From Ruminococcus sp. (lineage in GTDB: Bacteria; Bacillota; Clostridia; Oscillospirales; Ruminococcaceae), in assembly GCA_014799805.1 (NCBI GenBank), contig JAAVHJ010000034.1, positions 1-57,073 of the forward strand: a stretch of DNA of 57,073 bases. The letters run 5' to 3'. The notes under the pieces are model-generated. The model saw only the letters and a program-made list of their open reading frames with translations, did not search any database and was not told the DNA's origin. Of the stretch, positions 42,573 through 52,264 are shown one piece after another (positions within the stretch are counted from its first letter, which is position 1; the number at the start of each line of letters is the position of its first letter). The translations under genes were made by a program, and so were the position numbers.

Positions 42573-43429
42573 TAATCATTACTGGTATGTCTGGTTCTGG
42601 TAAATCCACAGCTATGAAAGTTTTGGAAGATATTGGATTTTATTGCATTGATAATCTTCCTCCGCAATTTATTCCCAGTTTTGTAGATGTTTGTACTAGA
42701 ACTGGGGGAAGTTTGAATAAAGTAGCAATTGCTGTTGATATTCGTACTGGTGACATGTTTTCTGAAATTTATGAAGTGCTGACACGGTTGAAAAAAAATA
42801 TGTCAGGAAAATTAAAAGTATTATTTACAGATGCCTGCGATGAAGTATTAATTCGGCGTTATAAGGAAACAAGACGAAAACACCCACTTTTTGAAAAATA
42901 TAATGCATTGCCTGATGCGATACAAGCAGAACGTGAAAAACTTTTGCCATTGAAATCATTAGCTGATTATGCAGTAGAAACTTCGTATTTGAGTACATCA
43001 CAGCTTGGTGAAGAAATTCGGGATATTTTTCTGGAAAATAAAACAGATTCTTTGTTAGTAAAAGTTATGTCTTTTGGTTATAAATATGGTGCGTCTACAG
43101 AGTCAGATTTGATTTTTGATGTCAGATGTTTGCCAAATCCGTTTTATATTCCAGAATTAAAAAAACATACTGGTTTAGAATCTTGTGTACGTGATTATGT
43201 TATGCAGTTTCCACAATCGCAGATGTTGCAGATAAAAATCAATGATTTACTGGAATTTTTATTGCCGTTATATATTTCGGAGGGGAAAAGTCAGTTAGTG
43301 ATTGCATTCGGCTGCACTGGCGGGAAGCACAGAAGTGTGACTTTTGCAGAGCTTATCGGAAATAATTTGAAAGAAAAAGGCTATCGTGTGCATAAAATGC
43401 ATAGAGATATCAAAAAAGGCAGACATTAA
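42563..43429 (+). CDS. rapZ: RapZ/YvcJ nucleotide-binding protein
   Basis: 288 residues. The P-loop GMSGSGKS is at 8-15; the C-terminal domain has SFGYKYG, FDVRCLPNPFYIPELK and GCTGGKHRSV (phosphate/metabolite site). In E. coli it guides RNase E to the GlmZ RNA; in Bacillus YvcJ affects competence. Reading frame starts inside murB with AAGGTGG upstream. In many Firmicutes the next genes are yvcK and whiA. Here the yvcK slot is filled by an unrelated gene. Confidence 0.96.
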   Translation: MRLVIITGMSGSGKSTAMKVLEDIGFYCIDNLPPQFIPSFVDVCTRTGGSLNKVAIAVDIRTGDMFSEIYEVLTRLKKNMSGKLKVLFTDACDEVLIRRYKETRRKHPLFEKYNALPDAIQAEREKLLPLKSLADYAVETSYLSTSQLGEEIRDIFLENKTDSLLVKVMSFGYKYGASTESDLIFDVRCLPNPFYIPELKKHTGLESCVRDYVMQFPQSQMLQIKINDLLEFLLPLYISEGKSQLVIAFGCTGGKHRSVTFAELIGNNLKEKGYRVHKMHRDIKKGRH

Positions 43430-43432
43430 AAA

Positions 43433-44032
43433 ATGAATTATCAATTAATTACCTATCCTGATATGATAGGAAAAAGCAATTATACATTGGAGCAAGTTAA
43501 AGAAATAGCGAAAAATTATATCAAGAGTTATCAGAATAATAAATTAAAATTAAGAGTAAAATTAGATTCGTTTTTATATTGTCCAAATCTTATGTTTTAT
43601 TATGAGGCGGTTTGGATTGTAGAAATTGAAAGTAAAATATCTAAAAATATTTATAGTATTTTCAGGACAATATTAATTTCTGATAAAACTGGTGAAATAT
43701 GTGAAACTTTTGTAAATCTATCTGAAACAAGTGGAAATACAATTCTTACTTTGAATGAAGTAATTACAATTGCAACAGAATATAAAAATAATTTAGAACA
43801 AAAATATAAATATAAATTTCATTATCATGTTGTGATAAATCATATTAGCTATGATATGTGTTTCAAAAATAAAAATAATATCTATGAACCTAGTTGGTTT
43901 ATTCCCATCGAATGTGAAGAAATGAAAATTTTTTCTGACCCGTGTCATTATTTATTTGTTTCTGATATTTCAGGTGAAATCATAGCAATTATGAATAATC
44001 ACGGCAGAATGCTAGCACTTTCAGAGATGTAA
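43433..44032 (+). CDS. Unknown protein with two similar halves, inserted between rapZ and whiA
   Basis: 199 residues, no signal peptide or membrane segment, Lys/Asn/Tyr-rich. Two halves look alike: TLEQVKEIAKNYIKSY...EAVWIVEIES...ILISDKTGEI (about 17-92) and TLNEVITIATEYKNNLEQKY...PSWFIPIECE...LFVSDISGEII (about 105-190). Each is a helix, a strand pair with a Trp, and a closing (F/I)VSD-x-(T/S)GEI strand, a layout like PepSY or small immunity-protein folds. It starts 3 bp after rapZ with no good Shine-Dalgarno. A cargo or immunity gene is possible. I assign no function. Confidence 0.75.
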   Translation: MNYQLITYPDMIGKSNYTLEQVKEIAKNYIKSYQNNKLKLRVKLDSFLYCPNLMFYYEAVWIVEIESKISKNIYSIFRTILISDKTGEICETFVNLSETSGNTILTLNEVITIATEYKNNLEQKYKYKFHYHVVINHISYDMCFKNKNNIYEPSWFIPIECEEMKIFSDPCHYLFVSDISGEIIAIMNNHGRMLALSEM

Positions 44033-44060
44033 ATAATTAAAAATAAAGGAAGTGATGAAA

Positions 44061-44981
44061 TTGTCGTTTTCCCATAATGTCAGAGAATGTATCAGAACAA
44101 CTATCAATGACCATGATAGACGGTTTGCTTGTTTATATGGCATGTTGTTATATGGAAGAGCTATCACAAAAGAAGAAATTTGTTTAAAAAGTGAGAGCGA
44201 AGTATTCCGTTCTGTTTTCCCAGTATTAATAAAAACTATTTTTGGTGCATCTGTAAAACTGGACATGAAAGCAAAGCCCAGAAAAACAGGTAGAAATCTT
44301 TGGATTTATAAAATTACAGATAAAAAACAAGTGACGGAAATCAGACATGCGTTTCACATTCATGAAGAACGGCGAATTGATATGCGAAATTTGCCTATGA
44401 ATAGTATGGGGGCATTCTTGGGTGGTGTGTTTTTAACATGTGGAAGTGTGACGAACCCTGCAAAAGAATATCATCTGGAATTTACTGCCCCTACAGAAAC
44501 GCTTTACAAAGATTTATGCGATATTTTATATAGTGTTGGTGTTCACCCGAATGTCATACAAAGACGTTATGCATGGGCAGTCTATTTAAAAATAAGTGGT
44601 GAAATTGAAGATTTATTGACTTTCATGGGTGCACAAAAATGTACACTTGAATTAATTGATATTAAAATTGACAAAGAAGTCAAAAATAAAATTAATAGAA
44701 TCAGTAACTGTGATATGGCAAATATCGAAAGAACTATTTCAGCTTCAGAAAGACAGTGTCAGGATATTCAAGAAATTATGAAACATGATGGTATGAAAAA
44801 ATTATCTCCTGAATTAAGAGCTTTGGCAGAATTAAGAATAGAAAATCCGCATTTGAGTTTGTCTGAAATTGCAGAATTACTAGAAAAGCCTATCGGACGT
44901 TCTGGCGTGAATCATAGATTTCGCAGAATTGCTGTGATTGCCGAACAATACAGAAAGGAAAATCCAAATGACAGCAAATAA
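44061..44981 (+). CDS. whiA: Sporulation/cell-division regulator WhiA
   Basis: DNA-binding protein with a LAGLIDADG-like N-terminal domain and a C-terminal helix-turn-helix (about 225-300: LSPELRALAELRIENPHLSLSEIAELLEKPIGRSGVNHRFRRI). 306 residues. The family start (M)SFSHNVRECI is reached with a TTG at 44061, and AAGGAAGTGA lies 5 nt upstream; GTG 44052 and ATG 44055 fall inside that signal. It modulates division and chromosome segregation in Bacillus. It overlaps dnaE by 14 bp. Confidence 0.93.
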   Translation: MSFSHNVRECIRTTINDHDRRFACLYGMLLYGRAITKEEICLKSESEVFRSVFPVLIKTIFGASVKLDMKAKPRKTGRNLWIYKITDKKQVTEIRHAFHIHEERRIDMRNLPMNSMGAFLGGVFLTCGSVTNPAKEYHLEFTAPTETLYKDLCDILYSVGVHPNVIQRRYAWAVYLKISGEIEDLLTFMGAQKCTLELIDIKIDKEVKNKINRISNCDMANIERTISASERQCQDIQEIMKHDGMKKLSPELRALAELRIENPHLSLSEIAELLEKPIGRSGVNHRFRRIAVIAEQYRKENPNDSK

Positions 44982-47900
44982 TAATTTTGTGCATTTACAT
45001 GTACATAGCGAATATAGTTTATTAGATGGTGTTTGTCGTTTAGAAAATCTTGTGCAACAGGCAAAGGCATTAGGACAATCTGCTGTTGCAATCACTGACC
45101 ATGGGAATTTGTATGCTGCTTTGAAATTTTATCAGATTGCCAAACAAGCAGGGATTAAGCCAATTATTGGCTGTGAAGTGTATGTTGCAAAAAGAACCAG
45201 ATTTGATAGAGATGCAAAACTTGATAGAAAAAGTTATCATTTAGTTTTGCTTTGTGAAAATCAAATGGGCTATCAGAATTTAATCAAATTAATTTCTCTT
45301 GCCAATATAGAGGGCTTTTATGAAAAACCAAGAATAGATTTGGAATTATTAAAAAAATATCACAAAGGCTTAATTTGCTTATCAGGCTGTATTTCTGGAG
45401 AGATTGCAAGATTATTATTAGAAAATAATTATTCTGGTGCAAAAGAAAAAGCTTTGACATATCAAAAAATTTTTGGAGCTGAAAATTATTTTTTAGAAAT
45501 TCAGAATCATGGCTTGCAGGAAGAAAAAAATATAGTAAATTTATTAGTAAGGTTATCGCAAGAAACAGGCATTGCTTTAGTCGCTACAAATGATGTGCAT
45601 TATATTAAAAAATCAGATTCTGTAATCAGAAATATTATGCTGTGTATCATGAAAAATAAAACAATTTATGATAATCATAATTTAAAATTTTCAACAGAAG
45701 AATTTTATTTGAAATCTTCAGAAGAAATGATAAATTTATTTTCTAATCTACCAGAGGCTATTATAAATTCTGCCAAAATTGCTGAAAGATGTCATCTTGA
45801 AATAAAATTTCATGAAAGAAAATTGCCATATTTTAAACAAGAGGGTGTCATAGATAATCAGGCTTATTTCAGAAAATTGTGTCAAGAGGGCATGATTCAG
45901 CATTATGGAAAAAATCCTGCTCCAGAAGTGCAGGAAAGATTAGAATATGAAATGCAAGTGATTACAGAATTGGGATTTGTAGATTATTTTTTAATTGTGT
46001 GGGATTATGTGCGTTATGCCAAAAGTCAAGATATCCCTGTTGGTGCAGGACGTGGTTCAGGTGCAGGGAGTTTATGTGCATATTGCTTGCATATTACAGA
46101 AATTGACCCAATTGCAAATGATTTATTATTTGAAAGATTTTTAAATCTGGGACGGAAAAATATGCCTGATATTGATGTTGATTTCTGTATTGAGGGCAGA
46201 CAAAAAGTAAAAGATTATATTGTCAGACGTTATGGAAAGGAACATGTTGCAGAAATTGTTGTGTTTGATAGGATAAAAGCCAAAAGTGCCATTCGGTGTG
46301 TTGGCAAAGTATTAAATTTAAAATATGAATTTTATGACAAGATAGCAAAATATATTGATAATTTATTATCTATCAGGGAAGCTTTAGAAACAGTGCCAGA
46401 ATTAAAATTACTATATCAGCAAGATGCACAAGTGAAATATTTGCTGGATATTGCTTTGCAAATAGAGAGAATGCCTAGAACAATTTCTGTGCATACGGCA
46501 GGCATTGTTATTACACAAGAACCTGTCATGAATGATTTTCCTGTTTCTATGATGAAAAATAATAATATTTATGTTTCGCAGTATAGCATGGATATTTTAG
46601 AGCAATTAGGCTTGCTGAAAATGGATTTGCTGGGATTAAAAAATTTGACTATTATCAGAAATACTGAAAAAGCCGTGCGAAACTATCAAAAGGGCTTTAC
46701 GATTCAGAATATTCCTCTTGATGATAATGCAGTATATGCTTTGCTTGCCAGTGGGAATACTTCAGGAATTTTTCAGCTTGAAAGTGATGGTATGCGGAAT
46801 TTTCTTATTCGTCTGCAACCAACATGTATGGAAGATATGATTGCAGTGCTGGCATTATACAGACCAGCAACGACAGAGTATATTAAATTATATATTGAAA
46901 ATAAAAATCACCCTGAAAAAATTAAATATTTGCACCCGATTCTTGAAAAAATATTAGCTTCTAGTTATGGCTGTATGCTGTATCAGGAACAAGTCATGCA
47001 AATTTGCTGTGATATGGCAGGTTATTCTTATGCCCAAGCAGATAATGTTCGTAGGGCTATGTCTAAGAAAAAACAAGATATTATGAATCAGGAAAAACAA
47101 ATATTTTTACAGGGAGCAATAAAAAATCATATTCCAGAACAAATCGCAAATCAGGTTTTTGAACAAATGGCAAATTTTGCATCTTATGCGTTTAATCGTT
47201 CTCATGCAACAGCTTATGCAAAAATTGCTTATCAGACAGCCTATTTAAAATGTCATTATTTTGGTGATTATATGGCATCTCTTATGACATATGCAGAAAG
47301 TAATTATGAAAAAATTCCATGTTACCTAGATGAATGCCGTAAACAAGGTTTGAAAATTTGTAAACCAGATATTAATATCAGCGAATGGCAATTTATCTAT
47401 CAGAATGGAAAATTATATTTTGGTCTGTCAGGAATAAAAGGCTTAGGCAGAATGCTAGTTGATAAATTAATAGAAGAACGCAGAAAAAATGGCAAATTTA
47501 TTAGCTTTGTAGACTTTTGTAAGAGAACACAGTCTTTGGGGACTGGGAAATTGCATTTTGAAGTGTTAATTAAATCTGGTGCATTAGATAATTTAGATTG
47601 TAATAGAAAACAAATGTTGCAGTATTATAAGCAAGTTCTGGAATCTGTTAATTCTAATCATAAAAATATTACAGATGGACAAATGAGTTTTTTTGAAGAA
47701 ATAAATGTTTCTGAAAATCATGATTTGCCCAAAATAGCAGATTTTTCAGATTCTGAAAAATTACAGTTAGAAAAAGAAGTATTTGGATTTTATTTTACAA
47801 GTCATCCAGTAAAGAAACTGCAATATTTACAGGAGCTTCTCAAATGCCATAAAATTTCTGAATTAGAAAATTTACAAGAATCTACACATGTTAGAATCTT

Positions 47901-48390
47901 GGCTTTGATACAGTCTGATAGAAAATATCAGACCAAAAATAATCAGACAATGTGTTTTATGCGATTAGAAGACAGCTTTGGCATGATAGATGCTGTTGTA
48001 TTCCAAAATGAATATTTAAAATTTCAAAACAGAATAAAAACGGGACATATTATTTATCTCACAGGGAAAATTTCTAAAAAAAATCAGCATGTAAATCTGA
48101 TTTGTGAACAGGTCAGAACACAAAAAGAATTGCCTGCAATATTAGAAAATATGCAATTATGTATTAAAATTTCTCATGAAGAAAAATTATTATTACGGAA
48201 AATTGCAGAAATTTGTGAGAAATTTTCTGGCAAAACAGAAGTCATATTTTATTTGACAGAAACAGGAAATTATATTTTGCCTAAGAAAAAAATTTCCGTT
48301 GCTATAACAGAAAATTTATATCAGGCTTTATGTGAAATTATTTCACCTGAAAAAATAGGCTGTATTCCTGCTGTCATAAAATTAAAATAA
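44968..48390 (+). CDS. dnaE: DNA polymerase III alpha subunit DnaE
   Basis: Replicative/primer-extending C-family polymerase, 1140 residues. The PHP domain starts FVHLHVHSEYSLLDG; the palm has GAGRGSGAGSL and the catalytic aspartates in NMPDIDVDF; an OB-fold part (THVRILALIQSDRK) lies near the end. No proofreading exonuclease domain is seen, so it is DnaE and not PolC. The ATG at 44968 has AAAGGA 7-8 nt upstream; an earlier ATG lies deeper in whiA. Usual neighbour of pfkA in Clostridia. Confidence 0.97.
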   Translation: MTANNNFVHLHVHSEYSLLDGVCRLENLVQQAKALGQSAVAITDHGNLYAALKFYQIAKQAGIKPIIGCEVYVAKRTRFDRDAKLDRKSYHLVLLCENQMGYQNLIKLISLANIEGFYEKPRIDLELLKKYHKGLICLSGCISGEIARLLLENNYSGAKEKALTYQKIFGAENYFLEIQNHGLQEEKNIVNLLVRLSQETGIALVATNDVHYIKKSDSVIRNIMLCIMKNKTIYDNHNLKFSTEEFYLKSSEEMINLFSNLPEAIINSAKIAERCHLEIKFHERKLPYFKQEGVIDNQAYFRKLCQEGMIQHYGKNPAPEVQERLEYEMQVITELGFVDYFLIVWDYVRYAKSQDIPVGAGRGSGAGSLCAYCLHITEIDPIANDLLFERFLNLGRKNMPDIDVDFCIEGRQKVKDYIVRRYGKEHVAEIVVFDRIKAKSAIRCVGKVLNLKYEFYDKIAKYIDNLLSIREALETVPELKLLYQQDAQVKYLLDIALQIERMPRTISVHTAGIVITQEPVMNDFPVSMMKNNNIYVSQYSMDILEQLGLLKMDLLGLKNLTIIRNTEKAVRNYQKGFTIQNIPLDDNAVYALLASGNTSGIFQLESDGMRNFLIRLQPTCMEDMIAVLALYRPATTEYIKLYIENKNHPEKIKYLHPILEKILASSYGCMLYQEQVMQICCDMAGYSYAQADNVRRAMSKKKQDIMNQEKQIFLQGAIKNHIPEQIANQVFEQMANFASYAFNRSHATAYAKIAYQTAYLKCHYFGDYMASLMTYAESNYEKIPCYLDECRKQGLKICKPDINISEWQFIYQNGKLYFGLSGIKGLGRMLVDKLIEERRKNGKFISFVDFCKRTQSLGTGKLHFEVLIKSGALDNLDCNRKQMLQYYKQVLESVNSNHKNITDGQMSFFEEINVSENHDLPKIADFSDSEKLQLEKEVFGFYFTSHPVKKLQYLQELLKCHKISELENLQESTHVRILALIQSDRKYQTKNNQTMCFMRLEDSFGMIDAVVFQNEYLKFQNRIKTGHIIYLTGKISKKNQHVNLICEQVRTQKELPAILENMQLCIKISHEEKLLLRKIAEICEKFSGKTEVIFYLTETGNYILPKKKISVAITENLYQALCEIISPEKIGCIPAVIKLK

Positions 48391-48430
48391 TGCTTTGATA
48401 TTTTTTTATCAAAGAATTAGAAAAAAATAC

Positions 48431-48459
48431 TTGACAGAATAAATAAAATATAGTAAAAT
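48431..48459 (+). promoter_or_regulatory. Promoter of pfkA
   Basis: TTGACA (48431-48436) and TAAAAT (48454-48459) with a 17-bp spacer, 87 bp before the pfkA ATG. A hairpin CTTTGATA/TATCAAAG at 48393-48414 after dnaE lacks a clear U-tract and may be a weak terminator. Confidence 0.8.
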
Positions 48460-48545
48460 AAAAGAGTAACAATTATTAATTATTATGAAAGGAGTAAGCT
48501 ATTCAAAAAAAATTTGTTCGTGTTTTGAGTAGCAGAAAGATTTTT

Positions 48546-49511
48546 ATGAAAAAAATAGGTGTTTTAACAAGTGGCGGTGACGCTCCTGGCATGAATGCAG
48601 CCGTTAGAGCCGTTGCACGTACGGCATTAAGCAAGGGCATGGAAGTAATTGGCATTCAAAGAGGCTATGTAGGGCTTTTAAATCGTGAATTTATTGACAT
48701 GAATGCAAGTGCTGTTTCTGGTATTATTCAAAGAGGTGGTACTTGTCTGTATACAGCTAGATGCCCTGAATTTCGCAATATGGAAGGCGTTTTAAAAGGC
48801 AAGGAAGTTTGCGAAGAAATTGGTCTGGAGGGCTTAGTTGTTATCGGCGGTGACGGTTCTTTCAGAGGTGCAGGTGATTTGTCCAGTGTCGGTATTCCTT
48901 GCATTGGCATTCCTGGTACGATTGATAATGATATTCAATGTACAGAATATACTATCGGCTATGATACAGCTATGAATACCGCTATGGAAATGATAGACAA
49001 ACTTCGTGATACAACGCAGTCACATGATAGATGCTCTGTTGTAGAAGTTATGGGCAGACGTGCTGGCTTTATTGCTGTAAATGTTGCTTTAGCTGTTGGT
49101 GCAGAAGCTGCCATTACATTGGAGCGTGAATATGATTTAAACGAAATTGCTAAAAAGATGACAAAAACTATGAGCGAAAAAGGTGGTAAACATCATTTTA
49201 TTTTAGTTGTTTCTGAGGGCGTTGGACGTACGGAAAATATCGCTAGAGAAATTCAGGAAATGACTGGTATTGAATCCAGAGCGACAATTTTAGGCCATGT
49301 ACAAAGAGGTGGTTCTCCTACTTTGCGTGACCGTGTCGTTGCAACAGAAATGGCTTATCATGCTGTAGAGCTTTTGGAACAAGGCATTGGCAATAGAATT
49401 GTTGGTCTGAAAAATGGTAAAGTTTATGATATTGACTTGCAAGAAGGTCTGAATATGAAAAAACCATTTATTGACCATCGTTATGATATTTTAGGAGCAA
49501 CGGCTTATTAA
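48546..49511 (+). CDS. pfkA: ATP-dependent 6-phosphofructokinase
   Basis: Commits fructose 6-phosphate to glycolysis. 321 residues from the ATG: KKIGVLTSGGDAPGMNA, GGDGSFRGA (the Gly of GGDGS is typical of ATP users), GTIDND (catalytic Asp), MGRRAGFIA, GHVQRGGSPTLRDR. Tetrameric cytosolic enzyme. Only AGAAAG lies just before the ATG, while a stronger AAAGGAG is about 50 nt upstream, followed 6 nt later by an in-frame ATT; an extended product is possible. Promoter is 87 bp upstream. Confidence 0.97.
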   Translation: MKKIGVLTSGGDAPGMNAAVRAVARTALSKGMEVIGIQRGYVGLLNREFIDMNASAVSGIIQRGGTCLYTARCPEFRNMEGVLKGKEVCEEIGLEGLVVIGGDGSFRGAGDLSSVGIPCIGIPGTIDNDIQCTEYTIGYDTAMNTAMEMIDKLRDTTQSHDRCSVVEVMGRRAGFIAVNVALAVGAEAAITLEREYDLNEIAKKMTKTMSEKGGKHHFILVVSEGVGRTENIAREIQEMTGIESRATILGHVQRGGSPTLRDRVVATEMAYHAVELLEQGIGNRIVGLKNGKVYDIDLQEGLNMKKPFIDHRYDILGATAY

Positions 49512-49513
49512 TT

Positions 49514-49963
49514 GTGCTTAAAATTTTAAAAAATATTATATTAATTTATTTAATATTTTCTATTATATGTTGCATAGGTAGTATTTTTATGCTTTCGCAA
49601 AGAAAAGATTGGGTTTCTACTACAGCAATTATAACAGAAGTTGATTCATTGAGTGGTACTGTAAGTGGTATGTTTACAGATATAAATGGTGTCACACATT
49701 CTAATGTGGAAATATATGCTAATAGAACTTATCAAGGTGATGAACATTTTGAAGATAGAAAGTTGATTATGAGAAAAGAAATAAAAATAGTATATAATCC
49801 AATTACTTATTATTCAACGCCTTATGGTTCATCTTTTGATGAAATAGATAGAAGTCGTATTGATTTTTATTGTTTTTCTGTCATTTCTTTGCTAATTTCA
49901 ATCATTTTGCTATCTGTCTGTAAAAAAAATCTAAATTTATATGATAAAAATTGCGGGAGCTGA
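49514..49963 (+). CDS. DUF3592-like small membrane protein
   Basis: 149 residues with membrane segments at about 4-27 and 118-139, and an extracytoplasmic middle of about 85 residues (TTAIITEVDSLSGTVSG...IKIVYNPITY). The layout and AIIT-V...I-YNP pattern resemble DUF3592. The likely start is a GTG 2 bp after pfkA with no good Shine-Dalgarno, so coupled translation is assumed. Function unknown. A similar gene lies at 54741-55211. Confidence 0.65.
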   Translation: MLKILKNIILIYLIFSIICCIGSIFMLSQRKDWVSTTAIITEVDSLSGTVSGMFTDINGVTHSNVEIYANRTYQGDEHFEDRKLIMRKEIKIVYNPITYYSTPYGSSFDEIDRSRIDFYCFSVISLLISIILLSVCKKNLNLYDKNCGS

Positions 49964-49977
49964 TAGTTTCAGCTCCT
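49955..49977 (+). terminator. Weak terminator-like hairpin after the DUF3592-like gene
   Basis: GGAGCTGA/TCAGCTCC (8 bp plus a G-U), 5-nt loop, spanning the stop codon of the gene before it. The following sequence is GTTATATT, a poor U-tract. Confidence 0.5.
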
Positions 49978-50008
49978 GTTATATTATTACTGGAAAGAAG
50001 TTATAAAT

Positions 50009-51289
50009 ATGAATTATTCTGAAATTGAAATTTATTTAAGACAAGTTTCTAGAAGAGGTATAAAATTAGGGCTTGCCCGTGTAAAAGAATTGGCAAATCG
50101 TTTAGGAAATCCTCAAAATCAAGTGAAAATCATTCATATTGCAGGAACAAATGGCAAAGGCTCTGTTGGTGCAATGCTGGCAAATATTTTAAAATTTGCA
50201 GGTTACAAGACAGGACATTTTTCATCTCCAGCATTATTAAATTTAAATGATTATTTTAGGATTAATAGCAAAATCATTTCAGATAGATTATTAACTGAAA
50301 TAATGTCAGAAGTGATTTTTCATGCAGAACAAATGCTTGATAAACCGACTGAATTTGAAATACTTGCTGTAACGGCGTATTTGCTTTTTGCAAGAACAAA
50401 ATGCGAAATTGCGGTGATAGAATGCTGTATGGGCGGCGATATGGATTGTACTAATATTAATATAAAAGCTTTGTTAGCAGTGATTACTAATATTCAAAAA
50501 GACCATTGTGCTTTTTTGGGGAATACGCTTGCAGAAATTGCCTTGCATAAAGCAGGCATTATAAAATATAATGCCCCTGTTTTGACTGGCGAAAAAAATT
50601 TAGAAGCATTGCAAGTGATTAAAAATCAGGCTAATTTATTACATGCGGAATGTTATCTTGCTGAAAATTTAGTACAGGATAGTAATTTTAAAATTGATGG
50701 AACAGAATTAATTTGTCAGGATTTTGGCAAATTATATTTATCTTTGTTGGGATTATATCAGCCTGAAAATGCAAATCTTGTATTAAATTCTGTGAAAATT
50801 CTTAGAAAATTAGATATTAATATCTCAAATCAAGCTGTAAAAAATGGGCTTGCGAATTGTTCGTGGCATGGCAGATTTGAAATATTTTCAAAAAAGCCTT
50901 ATATTATTTTTGATGGTGGTCATAATCCTGATGGCATGAAATTATTAACAGAAAGTCTAAAAAAATATTTTTCTGAAAAAAGTATTATAATAATTGGCAT
51001 TATGGCAGATAAAGATGATTCTAGTTATGCAGAATTATTAGAATCCTGTGCAGATAGTATTATTACTGTTCAGGCAAATCATCTACGTGCATTAAATGCA
51101 GAATTATTAAAAACTAGTTTACAAGAAAAAATGCCAAATTTAACTATTATTTCTTGTGATTCTGTAGAACAGGCACTAGAAAAAGCATTACAAAATGCTA
51201 AATATTCTAAACAAATTATTTGCTTAGGGTCATTATATTTATATTCTGAATTTTATCACGCTGTAAAAAAATTAGAAAATCTTGGCTAA
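50009..51289 (+). CDS. folC: Folylpolyglutamate/dihydrofolate synthase
   Basis: Adds glutamate to folates. 426 residues, Mur-ligase fold: HIAGTNGKGSVG (P-loop) near residue 45, FSSPALLNLNDYFRIN, ECCMGGDMDCTNI, ITNIQKDHCAFLGNTLAEIALHKAGIIK, and FDGGHNPDGM. The ECCMGGDMDCTN region is more Cys-rich than the usual EVGLGGRLDATN, though the overall pattern and GHNP motif are kept. Weak GGAAAG upstream. Starts 45 bp after the preceding gene. Confidence 0.93.
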   Translation: MNYSEIEIYLRQVSRRGIKLGLARVKELANRLGNPQNQVKIIHIAGTNGKGSVGAMLANILKFAGYKTGHFSSPALLNLNDYFRINSKIISDRLLTEIMSEVIFHAEQMLDKPTEFEILAVTAYLLFARTKCEIAVIECCMGGDMDCTNINIKALLAVITNIQKDHCAFLGNTLAEIALHKAGIIKYNAPVLTGEKNLEALQVIKNQANLLHAECYLAENLVQDSNFKIDGTELICQDFGKLYLSLLGLYQPENANLVLNSVKILRKLDINISNQAVKNGLANCSWHGRFEIFSKKPYIIFDGGHNPDGMKLLTESLKKYFSEKSIIIIGIMADKDDSSYAELLESCADSIITVQANHLRALNAELLKTSLQEKMPNLTIISCDSVEQALEKALQNAKYSKQIICLGSLYLYSEFYHAVKKLENLG

Positions 51290-51313
51290 TTATAGTTTTT
51301 TGTGAAAAAATAC

Positions 51314-51342
51314 TTGCTTTTTTGTATGTTTTGATGTATAAT
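51314..51342 (+). promoter_or_regulatory. Promoter of proC
   Basis: TTGCTT (51314-51319) and TATAAT (51337-51342) with a 17-bp spacer, about 40 bp before the proC ATG. Confidence 0.75.
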
Positions 51343-51384
51343 AAAAGCAAAGTATTTTTTAATTTAGAAAGGATTTGATAAAAT

Positions 51385-52200
51385 ATGAATTCAAATTTAA
51401 ATTTAAATTTAACAATTGGTTTTATTGGAGCTGGCAACATGGGAACTGCTATTATGAAAGGCATTGCAGGAAGTGAGTTACAGGCAGAATTATTCGCATT
51501 TGATACGGATATTGAAAAATTAAATAAATTACAGGATTATCATGTAACAGCTTGCCATTCTGGTCTGGAAATTTTACAAAAATGTAAATATGTATTCTTA
51601 GCTGTAAAGCCTCAAATGTTTGATGAGGTGCTTGCACAAATTGCAGATGGTGTCAATGAAAATACGGTATTAATTTCTATTGCTGCGGGAATTACAGCAG
51701 AATATATTAGAAATAAAACAAATACAAATGCAAAAGTTGTTTTAGTTATGCCAAATACGCCATTATTATTAGGTGCAGGTGCATCTGCTTTGGCGAAATC
51801 TGAACCAACTACAGAGGAAGAATTTGCAGTTGTTTGCAATATTTTTAATTCTTGTGGTATAACAGTTAAAATTTCAGAACATAAAATGAAAGAAATTATT
51901 GCAATTAATGGCAGTAGCCCTGCATTTATTTATTTATTTGCAAAAGCATTTGTAGATTACGCTTCTCAAGCAGGCATTTCACAGGAAATTGCTTTGCCGT
52001 TGTTTGCACAAAGTTTAATTGGCAGTGCCAAAATGCTAACAGATTCTGGTTATTCTATTGAAGAATTAATTAAAATGGTTTCTTCTCCAGGCGGAACAAC
52101 GCTAGCTGGTCTTGAAAAATTATATCAAGGCGAACTAGAAAAAACAGTAAATAATGCTTGTGAAGCTTGTACCAAAAGAGCTTATGAATTATCTAAATAA
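51385..52200 (+). CDS. proC: Pyrroline-5-carboxylate reductase
   Basis: Last step of proline synthesis, NAD(P)H-dependent. 271 residues. The Rossmann motif GFIGAGNMGTAI is near 13-24; VMPNTPLLLGAGASAL, NGSSPAFIYLFAKAFVDYASQAG and SSPGGTTLAGL (C-terminal signature) are present. AAAGGA lies upstream of the ATG. The five N-terminal repeats of Asn-Leu (NSNLNLNLN) are unusual but short. It has its own promoter and is followed by spoIIM. Confidence 0.96.
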   Translation: MNSNLNLNLTIGFIGAGNMGTAIMKGIAGSELQAELFAFDTDIEKLNKLQDYHVTACHSGLEILQKCKYVFLAVKPQMFDEVLAQIADGVNENTVLISIAAGITAEYIRNKTNTNAKVVLVMPNTPLLLGAGASALAKSEPTTEEEFAVVCNIFNSCGITVKISEHKMKEIIAINGSSPAFIYLFAKAFVDYASQAGISQEIALPLFAQSLIGSAKMLTDSGYSIEELIKMVSSPGGTTLAGLEKLYQGELEKTVNNACEACTKRAYELSK

Positions 52201-52264
52201 TAATTTTAAATTCGCATAATATGCTAGTGATATGCATATGTTCTATTAAAAAGGAGCTATGTAT

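Noticed and set aside
48485-48532. 15-codon micro-ORF before pfkA as a leader peptide
   Set aside because: Its ATG lies before the Shine-Dalgarno and has none of its own; no attenuator structure follows.
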